From Mauremys mutica (Eukaryota > Chordata > Testudines > Geoemydidae): DNA of 64,000 nucleotides. The DNA is taken from the NCBI RefSeq assembly GCF_020497125.1, contig NC_059073.1, positions 13,723,225 through 13,787,224 on the forward strand, read 5' to 3'. The stretch's first letter is position 1; each line of letters begins with the position of its first letter. Made by a program: the position numbers and the translations under genes. Shown here in pieces: positions 34,490 through 43,665 of this stretch. Under the pieces are notes generated by a model. It was given only the letters and a program-made list of their open reading frames with translations, was not told where the DNA came from and did not search any database.

Positions 34490-36169
34490 TTAGCCACTTG
34501 ATTCTGGGAAACTTTCACGAGAGAGTGCATCAGCAACTTTGTTGGAAGCTCCTGAAATGTGTTGAATGTCAAAGTCAAAGTCTTGGAGAGCTAAGCTCCA
34601 GCGGAGAAGTTTCTTGTTGTTTCCCTTGTTGGTGTGAAGCCACTTTAGCGCAGCCTGGTCAGTTTGTAGCTGGAAGTGCCGGCCCCAAACGTATGGGCGT
34701 AGCTTTTCCAAGGCATACACAATGGCGTAACATTCTTTTTCACTGATGGACCAGTGGCTTTCCCTCTCAGACAGTTTCTTGCTGAGAAATACGACAGGAT
34801 GGAAGTTGTGATCTGGTCCTTCCTGCATTAGTGCCGCTCCTACCCCACGTTCAGATGCATCGGTGGTAACTAGGAAGGGTTTGTCAAAGTCTGGGGCCCT
34901 TAATACAGGGTCCGACATGAGCATCGCCTTAAGCTGGGTAAAGGCTTTCTGACACTCATCAGTCCACTTAACTGCATTTGGCTGGGTTTTCCTGGTCAGA
35001 TCAGTTAGTGGGGCAGCGATTTGGCTGTAGTGTGGTACAAATCGCCTGTAATATCCGGCCAAACCTAAGAAGGATTGGACCTGTTTCTTTGACCTTGGGA
35101 CAGGCCACTGTTGGATAGCCTCCACCTTGGCCTGTAGGGGGTTGATGGTTCCTTGACCCACCTGGTGTCCTAGGTAAGTCACTCTGTTGTGGCCTATTTG
35201 ACACTTTTTGGCCTTAACAGTTAGTCCTGCCTGCCTGATGCGCTCTAAAACCATTTTCAAATGTTCTAGGTGTTCGGGCCATGAATCAGAAAAAATGGCC
35301 ACATCATCGAGGTATGCAACTGCACAGTCTTCCAATCCTGCTAGTAGACCATCCACCAGCCTTTGGAAGGTGGCAGGTGCATTCCGCAGTCCGAACGGAA
35401 GCACAGTAAACTCATACACTCCTGCATGGGTGATGAAGGCAGATTTTTCCCTGGCGGGTTCATCTAGTGGTACCTGCCAGTATCCCTTGGTTAAATCAAT
35501 GGTAGAGATGAACTGGGCACGTCCCAACTTTTCCAATAGCTCATCAGTGCGTGGCATTGGATAGTTGTCTGGACGAGTTACAGCATTTAGCTTACGGTAG
35601 TCCACACAAAAGCGTATTTCCCCATCTGGTTTGGGAACCAGAACCACTGGAGATGCCCATGCACTGGTAGAAGGGCGGATGATACCCATCTCCAACATGT
35701 TGTCAATCTCCTGTTTAATAGCAACTTTGGCATGAGGTGACACCCGGTAGGGTGGTGTTCTAATCGGGTGAGCATTACCTGTGTCAATGGAGTGGTAGGT
35801 TTGCTCAGTCCGTCCTGGGATGGCTGAGAACAAGGGGTCGAAGTCAGTGCACAGTCCCTTGATCTGTTCCCGCTGTAGACGTTGTAGGGTTGTGGAGAGG
35901 GTCACCTCTTCCACACCACCATTTCTTTTACCTTCGTAGTAGACACCTTCAGGCCACTCGGTGTCATCTCCTTCCTGAACTGTAAAGTGACAGACCTGTA
36001 ATTCTCTGGGATAAAAGGGCTTTAGAGAGTTAACATGAAACACTTTAGGCTTTAAAGAGGAATCAGGGAATGCTATGAGGTAGTTAACAGCTCCCAGGCG
36101 CTCCTGAACCACGTATGGTCCTTCCCAGGACGCTTCCATCTTATGGGCTTGTTGCGCCTTCAAGACCAT
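34490..36169 (-). CDS. Integrase C-terminus, reverse transcriptase and RNase H (pol, downstream part)
   Basis: An open frame of 559 codons. Residues 1-55 hold the integrase GPY/F module (WEGPYVV, NYLI, VNSLKPFY). Then comes reverse transcriptase: PYRVSP, WASPVVLVPKPDG, CVDYRKLN, the first catalytic Asp at about 225 (STIDLTKGYWQ), LPFGLRNAPATFQ, and the YLDD box with Asp 288-289. RNase H follows with TTDAS (Asp 437), SEKE (about 477-479), LQTDQ (Asp 504) and VADALS (Asp 547). All catalytic residues are present. The product copies element RNA to DNA and degrades the RNA strand. The listed Met is internal: the same frame is open further upstream, to the frame break near 36,290. No tether or chromodomain is seen. 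Confidence 0.92.
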   Translation of the reverse strand: MVLKAQQAHKMEASWEGPYVVQERLGAVNYLIAFPDSSLKPKVFHVNSLKPFYPRELQVCHFTVQEGDDTEWPEGVYYEGKRNGGVEEVTLSTTLQRLQREQIKGLCTDFDPLFSAIPGRTEQTYHSIDTGNAHPIRTPPYRVSPHAKVAIKQEIDNMLEMGIIRPSTSAWASPVVLVPKPDGEIRFCVDYRKLNAVTRPDNYPMPRTDELLEKLGRAQFISTIDLTKGYWQVPLDEPAREKSAFITHAGVYEFTVLPFGLRNAPATFQRLVDGLLAGLEDCAVAYLDDVAIFSDSWPEHLEHLKMVLERIRQAGLTVKAKKCQIGHNRVTYLGHQVGQGTINPLQAKVEAIQQWPVPRSKKQVQSFLGLAGYYRRFVPHYSQIAAPLTDLTRKTQPNAVKWTDECQKAFTQLKAMLMSDPVLRAPDFDKPFLVTTDASERGVGAALMQEGPDHNFHPVVFLSKKLSERESHWSISEKECYAIVYALEKLRPYVWGRHFQLQTDQAALKWLHTNKGNNKKLLRWSLALQDFDFDIQHISGASNKVADALSRESFPESSG

Positions 36170-36246
36170 GACCTGGTCTCCTACCTTGAAGGACCGCTCC
36201 TTGGCATGTCGATCATACCAGACCTTTTGCTCCGCTTGAGCATCCT

Positions 36247-38898
36247 TTAAGCTCTCTCGAGCAAGGGCCCAAGAGTCTCGGAGGGTTTTTGAAGGTTGCT
36301 TACAAAGTCCAGAATGTTAGTCCCTGGAGGAGGTGTAAACCCCTCCCATTGCTGCTTTACCAGCTGTAATGGCCCCTTAACCTCATGGCCATACACCAGC
36401 TCGAATGGTGAGAATCCTAAACTGGGATGTGGAACAGCCCTGTAGGCAAACAGCAACTGTTGTAACACTAGATCCCAATTATTGGAGTGTTCATTGACGA
36501 ATTTGCGGATCATGGCCCCCAAAGTTCCATTGAACCTTTCCACTAGGCCATTAGTTTGGTGATGGTACGGGGTGGCAACCAAGTGATGCACCCCATGAGT
36601 TTCCCACAGGTCTTTCATGGTCCCTGATAGGAAGTTTGTTCCCGAATCTGTAAGAATTTCAGAGGGCCAACCCACCCTGGTAAAAATGTCAGTTAAGGCC
36701 TGGCACACAGTGTTAGCCCTGGTGTTGCCTAGAGCTACTGCTTCCGGCCATCTGGTAGCAAAGTCCACAAAAGTCAGTATGTACTGCTTTCCTCTGGGGG
36801 TCTTCTTTGGGAAAGGACCCATAATATCCACAGCTACTCGCTGAAATGGGACCTCCATTATGGGAAGTGGTTGGAGAGGGGCCTTGATCTGGTCTTGGGG
36901 TTTTCCTACCGTTTGGCATACCTTACAAGACCGGACGTAAGTGGTTACCGCCTTGCCCATCCCCTCCCAGTCAAAGGACCTTCCCAACCTGTCTTTGCTT
37001 CGTTTCACCCCAGAATGGCCACTAGGGTGATCATGGGCTAAGCTTAAGAGCTTTTCCCGGTACTTGGTCGGAACGAGCAACCGTTTTTGAGGATGCCAGC
37101 CCTCCTGGTGTCCACCAGAAAGAAATTCCTTGTATAACAGTCCTTTCTCCACAACGAACCGGGATTGGGTAGTAGAGCTGAGAGGCGGTGGGTTGCTGCG
37201 TGCCGCCGCCCATGCTTTCTTGAGGCTGTCATCGGCTTCCTGCTCTGCTTGGAACTGTTCCCTTGAGGCGGGAGACACCAGTTCCTCTGGGAGCGATGTA
37301 GGTGATGAGGTTGTGTCCGTTGACTGTGAACCGCTCTCCGCTGGTGCACAAGGCGTCATTTCAGGCTCCGGCTGAGCCTCTTGGGTAGGGTTGTCTGCTG
37401 GTTTTTCCAGTTCTGGCCTGTTGTCGCCCTCTGGCGGTGGAGTTGTAATAGCTGGCGCCGGTGCTGGCGCTGGGTGCCCTTCCAGTTCCGGTTCTGGGAC
37501 TGGATGAACTATGGCTGCTGTCGATGTTGGCCTGGGATCCGGTTCCACCACCTCTGTCTGGGTCTCTGGTAACACAGACGGGGTCCCGGTGGATGGCTCA
37601 GGAACAGGGATGGGTCCGGCAGTTCGTCTGGCTTGGCTGCGTGTAACCACTCCCTCTGTTTTTTGCCGTTCAATGTGTCGGGCCAAGTCGTTCCCCAGTA
37701 GCATGGGAATCGGATGGTTGTCATAGACAGCAAAAGTCCACTTCCCTGACCAGCCCTTGTACTGGACAGGTAAACGTACAGTAGGTAATGTTACAGGTTT
37801 TGACATGAAGGGTCGAATTGTCACTTTGGTTTTCTGGTTGATGAATTTGGGGTCCACGAAGGTTCGGTGGATAGCTGACACATGTGCTGCAGTGTCTCTC
37901 CATGCGATGATCTCCTTTTCGTCCACTCTCAAAGTTTCCCTATGTTCTAAGGGTATTTGAGATACATCTATGTCCGGCTTTCCTTGGTGTGAAGGTGCAA
38001 GGAGTTGCACTCGGTTTAGGTTCTTTGGGCATTTGGCTTTGATATGCCCCAATTCATTGCATTGAAAACATCGCCCAGTTGATGGGTCACCGGTTTGTGT
38101 TGGTCTACTGGAGACTGGTGAGGTAGAAGAAGAGGTAGAGTGTGACTGTCCGTGGGTTGTAGGTGTGGGTTTGATTGGTCCGCGACGGTAGGGCTTAGTG
38201 TCGGTGTGTACCCTGTTGGATTCGCTCCCCTTGGCAGTAGCTTTCGTGTTGTCTACTGATGCCATCCATCTGGCTCCAATCTCTCCTGCCTCAGTGAGAG
38301 TTTTTGGTTTACCATCTTGGATGTAGCGTCTAATGTTCTCCGGAACACCATCCAAGAACTGCTCCATCATCATCAGGAGGGTTAGCTCGTCCATGGTTTG
38401 AACATTGGCTCCTGCTAACCAGGAAGAAAAATGCTTTTCAATGTAGGAGGCGTGTTTTGGAAATGACTCCTCTGGTGTCCATTTCTGGTTTCTGAAACGC
38501 TGACGGGCGTGATCAGGGGTGATGCCCATTCTGAGTTTGGCCTTGGTTAGAAATAGTTGAAAGTCGTTCATTTGGCCCTTAGGCATTTCAGCTGCCACCA
38601 GGGCTAATTGTCCGCAGAGCTGTGGCCTCAGCTCTACCATGTATTCTGCTTCAGGAAGACGGTATCCCAGACAGGCCCTTTCAAAGTTTTCTAAGAAGGC
38701 CTCAACATCTTCACCTGCCCTGTAGGCGGGAAATTTTCTCCGAGAAGGTTGATCATTAGGTTGAAGAGGGGTTGGATTGGGTGGAGTTTGCTGTTTAGTT
38801 TTTTCTAATTCCAGAGCCTGTCTCTGGATTTCCAGTTCTTTGTCTTTCAACTCCAGTTGTCTTTTGTGCTCAGCCTCTTTGGCTTGTATTTTCTCCAT
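36247..38898 (-). CDS. Gag (SCAN-like capsid), zinc knuckle, protease and integrase
   Basis: An open frame of 883 codons. Residues 1-40 are a charged coiled-coil-like stretch. At about 55-215 lies a capsid-type region whose 130-212 part (ARQRFR, then MDELTLLMMMEQFLDGVPE, then EAGEIG) resembles a SCAN domain. A CCHC knuckle has Cys 277, Cys 280, His 285 and Cys 290. The protease region has RDTAAHV (Asp 335) and PMLLGNDL (about 398-405). A Pro/Glu-rich linker spans about 430-545. Integrase follows: zinc-binding His 624, His 628, Cys 658, Cys 661, and catalytic Asp 691, Asp 751 and Glu 787 with the D,D-35-E spacing. It ends prematurely with ERA after a frame displacement. The start lies only about 30 bases from the LTR, and the frame is open further upstream, so the true Gag N-terminus is probably missing. 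Confidence 0.9.
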   Translation of the reverse strand: MEKIQAKEAEHKRQLELKDKELEIQRQALELEKTKQQTPPNPTPLQPNDQPSRRKFPAYRAGEDVEAFLENFERACLGYRLPEAEYMVELRPQLCGQLALVAAEMPKGQMNDFQLFLTKAKLRMGITPDHARQRFRNQKWTPEESFPKHASYIEKHFSSWLAGANVQTMDELTLLMMMEQFLDGVPENIRRYIQDGKPKTLTEAGEIGARWMASVDNTKATAKGSESNRVHTDTKPYRRGPIKPTPTTHGQSHSTSSSTSPVSSRPTQTGDPSTGRCFQCNELGHIKAKCPKNLNRVQLLAPSHQGKPDIDVSQIPLEHRETLRVDEKEIIAWRDTAAHVSAIHRTFVDPKFINQKTKVTIRPFMSKPVTLPTVRLPVQYKGWSGKWTFAVYDNHPIPMLLGNDLARHIERQKTEGVVTRSQARRTAGPIPVPEPSTGTPSVLPETQTEVVEPDPRPTSTAAIVHPVPEPELEGHPAPAPAPAITTPPPEGDNRPELEKPADNPTQEAQPEPEMTPCAPAESGSQSTDTTSSPTSLPEELVSPASREQFQAEQEADDSLKKAWAAARSNPPPLSSTTQSRFVVEKGLLYKEFLSGGHQEGWHPQKRLLVPTKYREKLLSLAHDHPSGHSGVKRSKDRLGRSFDWEGMGKAVTTYVRSCKVCQTVGKPQDQIKAPLQPLPIMEVPFQRVAVDIMGPFPKKTPRGKQYILTFVDFATRWPEAVALGNTRANTVCQALTDIFTRVGWPSEILTDSGTNFLSGTMKDLWETHGVHHLVATPYHHQTNGLVERFNGTLGAMIRKFVNEHSNNWDLVLQQLLFAYRAVPHPSLGFSPFELVYGHEVKGPLQLVKQQWEGFTPPPGTNILDFVSNLQKPSETLGPLLERA
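36286..36290 (-). other. Frame break inside pol (homopolymer)
   Basis: The upstream ORF passes out of frame at about a five-base T run on plus (A run on the coding strand). Immediately upstream, both frames encode plausible integrase sequence only on their own side of this run. Downstream, the second frame carries the integrase C-terminal region (VWYDRHA, FKVGDQV) without interruption into the RT ORF. A simple one-base length change fits best. A programmed shift is less likely, because gag-protease-integrase are already joined upstream. Confidence 0.7.
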
Positions 38899-38928
38899 TT
38901 CTCTCTTGTGCTCAGCCTCTTTGGCTTG
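38862..38928 (-). repeat. Tandem duplication at the start of gag, cut by the LTR
   Basis: A 23-base word ('ttgtgctcagcctctttggc' plus ttg) occurs at about 38,863-38,885 and again at 38,906-38,928, a 43-base period. On the coding strand both encode QAKEAEHKR-type residues. The second copy ends exactly where LTR identity begins (38,928), consistent with a longer repeat array truncated by the junction. Confidence 0.7.
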
Positions 38929-39746
38929 GAGTCTACCCTCACTTGAAACTGGGCGGTTTCAAAGTGAGGACCCGCATGTCTTCCCCCCACCCCAAAATCC
39001 TAGGGTAGGTCTCCTTCAGGCTGCCACCACTCGGTCGATTACGTGGGCCGAGACACCCCTATATTCCCCCTCCCACTCCCCTTTCCAGAGACGTTCCCTG
39101 GGGAAATACAGATCCACTCATCGGAGGGAAACCTCCCCCCCTCTCTCTCTCCTAGCCACTGGAAAGAGATACCTGATTCAACTGTTTGAATCAAACCCAG
39201 GAGGAACTATCTCCCCCCTCCCTTCTCTGCCCGGAGATAAGCCTGTCTCACCACCGAGAGAGTGTCTTCGCCCCTCCCCCTATCCACAGTAGAAGGGATT
39301 TAATCAAGTCTTTATAGAAAGAATTTATTAAAAGGAAAACAAGAAAATACAGAATCTCTATGAGCCCAAGCTGGACACTCATAGGGTATAACCTTGCTAA
39401 GTTTTGGAGAGAATCCTCTCTCTTTCTCAGTACACAAAACAGCAGAATAAGAATAATCAATAACAAACACACAGAATTGCAAGCATAGGATTATTAGGTG
39501 AGGACACAACGTATCTTTCTAATACTCACTATCTTGACTAGAAGAAATTAGTTCAGAAAGGTGGAAACTTGTAGACTTGATTAAAACATCTGGACCCTTG
39601 TAACTCCAGACGGCTAAAGACACAGACCCCCCCAAACAGAGGGAAAAGTTCCCTCCTAGGAGTTTCAAATTCTCTTCCCTGATTGGTCCTCAGGTCAGAT
39701 GCCCACCAGGTACTATGCTTTAACCCTTTACTAACTATTCATGACA
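38928..39746 (-). repeat. 5' LTR of the Gmr1-like element
   Basis: About 819 bases, matching the 3' LTR at a constant offset of 5,387 with no mismatch seen by eye. The outer end catgaca is complete and adjoins the gttgt duplication. The inner end lacks the terminal tgtca seen in the other LTR and runs directly into gag-coding sequence, so no primer-binding site is present. AATAAA at plus 39,324-39,329. Confidence 0.9.
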
Positions 39747-39751
39747 GTTGT

Positions 39752-40189
39752 AGGATTAGTACTGTTACAAAAGCAGAGACTCTAGCAGTCTGTTGCACAT
39801 TCTTACATCCTGCACTGTTTGACAATGACATGATTTTCAGGTTACAAATATAGTGGCTTCAATGGGACACATCTTACAGGGTTCATGTTATGTATCCATT
39901 TTGTATCATTTTAAGTTTATTGAATAATTTTTTCTCCCAGAATTGTACATATTTTTTGCACAGATCGCTTCTCCTCAGTTTGGGAAACCCTGACATTGTG
40001 GTATGTCCGTAATTATGACCTGACTTCTTCAACCTTTCCTGTTCAATTTGATAGAATGCTGTAGTGCACAAGAACTCAGTAGTGGTGTACCAAAATATAC
40101 AGGACAGTGCTCCTCCTGGTTGTCCAGCTGTCAACTTACAGTAAACATAATCAAACAGAACTCTTAATATCCTCCCTGTCAATCTTTTT
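39752..40189. other. Unique DNA, no gene seen
   Basis: No supported feature between the LTR element and the L2-like LINE. Confidence 0.4.
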
Positions 40190-41075
40190 CCCCTCCTTCT
40201 TTTCATGGTCACACTGGACAGCACCACCATTACACATTCCGTGGGCATCATCTTCGACTCAGCCCTCTCTACCACTCCTCACATGCAGCCTGTACCAAAA
40301 TTTTGCTGGTTCTTCCTGCATAATAGCTCTAAAATCTAGCACTTGCTATCCATGCACACAGCTAAAACTTGAGGCCTTACTCAGCTTGGATCCAGGCCTT
40401 CATCAACTTGCATCTCAACTGCTGCAGCATCCTGGCCCTACTCTTATCCATTTAAACACTGTTGCAAATATTATTTCCCAAGGTCATTGCTTTGACCATG
40501 TCACTTCTCTTTCTACAGTCCCTCTACTGGGTCCCCCCTTTTCCATGACATCGAATAGAAATTACTTGTCTTCACTTTCAAGCATTTTACGGCCTATCTC
40601 CACGTATTTGTCAACTTGCTTACGTTATGATGATACCAGCTCCCACTTCTGCTCTGCCAATGATGAGAGCCTTCGTTGTCCATTTCTAAAAATTTCAAAC
40701 AAGCACCTTTGTGCTTTCTCCCATGCTCTCCTATATACTTTGGGGAGCTCCATATAAACTTCTACAAAGTCACCTCATGATCCTCATTCATATCCCTCTC
40801 TTGTCCATGATGCCTAAGAAAAACTTGGCAACACTTAGGCAGCTGTTGTGCTGAGGCTACTGTCTATCATATTAACTGGTATTGTCTAATTATTTGCTCA
40901 TCCTTCCCTTGTCGGTCCTTACCCACTTGTTTTTTCTTGTCTTATACTGGATTGTAAGTTTTTTGGGGCAGATCTTTCTGTTATGTGTTTGCATACAGAA
41001 CAGTGCTTAGCAAAGTGGGGCTTTGGTCCATGACTAAGGCTCCTACATATACTGCAATACACATAATACATAATA
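40190..41075 (+). mobile_element. L2-like LINE, 3' part
   Basis: Broken frames read GIIFDSALS, 'CWFFLHNSS' and KI, then a region like the C-terminal part of L2 ORF2. The 3' untranslated end is 'gattgtaagttttttggggc', then 'acagtgcttagcaaa', 'ctaaggctcctacat' and an AATAATAA-type tail. A 216-codon open frame at 40,107-40,757 is a shadow frame. The 3' end defines the family also found at 1.3 kb and 62.6 kb. Too many stops to be active. Confidence 0.7.
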
Positions 41076-43434
41076 AGAATGTTTGATTTAAACTAAACTG
41101 TATAGTGTGATATTATCAGTTTATTGGAGTGTAGGGACCAATCCTTTACTGGTGTCCAAGGGATGGTCTTTTCTGTTTGACTTCTCTAATTTTATGACTC
41201 AAGATTATTATAATAATTGAGGTTTACTGTCTTTAATATTGAAGGTGATGGTGGTGATTTTTTTCTCAGTTACTTAAAAAAAAAAAGGCTTTGTATCGAT
41301 TGACTTCCCATTTACTTAGTTCCCAAGTTAGCTTCCGAGATCTCACGTATCATGATGTATGGCACAACAACTCTATCCCACACAGTTGAATTTTTCTGTG
41401 ATTTGTTATGGTACCTTATAAAGTGATAGGAAATAACTCAAAATTGATACTTGTCATTACAGTACAGCTGTCCCTTTAATCTGACACATTTTGCTAGGAA
41501 TTTTTGGGTTGTTCTTTATTACGTAAATCCTCCCAAGGAAGCCCTTCCGTTTTGACTTCTTCCAAGGCAATTTGCTATTCAGACTCTGAGCTGTCCAGTC
41601 AACATCTGATTTATAGACTATTTGACCTTAGTTACAACAGCATCCAGTAGCTTCCTTTCCTATTTAAATTGGTATTGCATTTTAGTAACATCTGCTTTGG
41701 CAATGTGTAGTGGCAAATAATTGCAGTTCCCTTGACTACTCTACTACTACTTAGTGACTTATATTTATCACCTTGCAATGATGCAGAATAAGAATGGGTC
41801 TTTTCCTTATTTTGCAAAATTAATTTACTATGTAAGAAGAAGTTGTAACTATACTATATAGATTTGTACATTTTAAATATAACCTGAGGTGTAGGCCAAG
41901 AGCTTCAGTTTCTGGTGAAGAATGGGTTGGTGAATGTACAATAGAAAGTTTTTGTTTTTGCCCCTTGTTTAGTGACTGCATTTGGAATTAACTGGAGGAT
42001 TATTTCAGACTACATAAGGATAAGCAAAAAAGAGGAAATAAGGTAAAGGCAATTAATTTTTAAGGTTGATATTTTTGGAACTCTGCAGCCCCTAGGATTT
42101 TGGTGCTTTTCAAAAGGCTTTAGGATGTAAAAGCTCTTTCAAATGATAGCTTAGGGCTTATTGGAAATGAAAAACCAATCCTCTGGGGGTTTGCGTGTGA
42201 TTTCTGAGTGTGACAGTCACAGATTAGAAAGGTCACTTAAATGTGGATCATGTAATGATCATAATTATTTTGTGAATTTATATATTCAGCCATTATACAC
42301 AGAATAGATGTCATTTAATTACAGTGAGTTAATTAGCAATATATTTAGGAGGTTTTAACAATGAGAAAAGAATGTTGGAAAGGGTTGAACAGGAAAGCAC
42401 AGAATGTGTCTGATTAACTTGGGGTTTACTTTCCAGAAATTGGTAACCAACGATCCCTGCAGGGACTGACAAAGAGGATACTTTCGATCTTTGATAAGGG
42501 TTCTTACAACTGGTGTAGCCTATCGTTGATTCTTAATGGGACTTGAACAGACTGTTGTAAAGGTTACAACTGTTAACTTCAGGGAAGGAATTGAACTTAA
42601 AATAGATAAGTATGTGAAAGTATTATATGTATAATGGTATGTGAAGCTACTGCGTCTGATTAATTACATTCTTTTACTAAACCAGAGAACAGAACTGATT
42701 TACTGTTGCTGTGGAAATTTAAAGGATAAGTTCTCAGTTGAGTTTCTGTTTTACTCCTTAAATTAATGTGAGGCTAATGCCTAAGATTTTATAAGTGTTC
42801 ATTCAGACCTTTAATTCTAAAGAATAATAATGCTTTTAGAAAGAGCTCAGTCTTCCTTTATATAGTAAATTAAATCCGTATTGCTCTCCATTTCTCCTCT
42901 TACTGATTTGAAGCTTTGCTCCAGAACAGAGCCAGCTTTTCTCGTTACAAAAGCTTATAGCCACAGAAAAAATGTAAAAAGAGAATATCAGCTTTCATTT
43001 AAGGAGAGAGAGAGAAAAAAAACCTTCTAGCTCTTTTACTTGCAAAGAACCTTCAAATTATCAAACCGATCCCTTGGGCTGAAAGCGTATCACTTGATTT
43101 TCCTAAAGATCAATGGGTTATTCACAGTCCCCTCACAGCACCTAGATCCAGAGTTTGGGGTCCAGAAAATGTGTCCCCATACAGCCTTCATTTTTTTTCC
43201 TTTTAAAGACTCCTCACAGTTGTAGAAGGCAGTGCCATGCGAGCTTCCTTTGACAGCACCAGAGCCATTCCAAGCTCCAACCAGCTAGCTGCCTGCAGTT
43301 TAACCAGCTTCTCTGCTGAGCAGTCAGTGTGACCTTTGACCAAAAGAAGGGGCAGCTCAGTAGCAGGATGGGCAGCATGATGCAGTCGACTGAGATCAGA
43401 TAATCCCAGCTGTGACCGTACCTTCCTCAGTAAT
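41076..43434. other. Unique AT-rich DNA, no gene seen
   Basis: An A12-13 run lies near 41,275-41,287. No named repeat and no coding frame. Confidence 0.5.
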
Positions 43435-43665
43435 CCTTGTCAAGTTATGGAGGCTAAAAAATTCAAATCTGGTGCCCAAAATTAGGCCCCAAACTCAAAA
43501 TTTGCAGATTTAGGTGCTTAAATTTGTACACCTATATTTGGGAAAGCTGGCCTTAACCTTTCTGTTTTCATATCTGAAAAATGGAAGAAATAACATTTAC
43601 CTGCCTTACAAAGGGGTTTTGACAATTAAGTAGTTTGTAAATTGCTAGAGAAATCCTAAAATGAA
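43435..43665 (+). repeat. MIR/L2-like relic with an internal insertion
   Basis: 'ccttgtcaagttatgg' and, after an unrelated ~100-base stretch rich in 'taggtgcttaaa'-type words, 'aacctttctgttttcatatc' then 'ttgctagagaaatcctaaaatg'. These correspond to successive parts of the MIR/L2 3' region (caagttacttaacctttctgtgcctca...). Old and interrupted. Confidence 0.45.

Larger units (their letters stand above)
33536..39746 (-). mobile_element. Young Gmr1-like Ty3/gypsy-related LTR retrotransposon
   Basis: The 6.2-kb element is read right to left: 5' LTR (38,928-39,746), gag-protease-integrase (36,247-38,898), integrase C-terminus-RT-RNase H (34,490-36,169), 3' LTR (33,536-34,360). Outer ends are TGTCA...TGACA, and the pentamer gttgt is duplicated at 33,531-33,535 and 39,747-39,751. 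Integrase precedes RT, opposite to ordinary gypsy elements and as in the Gmr1-like group known from deuterostomes. The LTRs appear identical over about 818 bases, so insertion is recent. Two defects are visible: a frame break near 36,286-36,290 and loss of the leader and primer site next to the 5' LTR. Confidence 0.93.

Noticed and set aside
35208..37646. Plus-strand frames within the retrotransposon
   Set aside because: They are antisense shadows of gag-pol, whose minus-strand frames carry all catalytic motifs.
40107..40757. 216-codon plus-strand open frame
   Set aside because: It is a shadow frame of an L2-like LINE; the conserved LINE residues are in other, broken frames.
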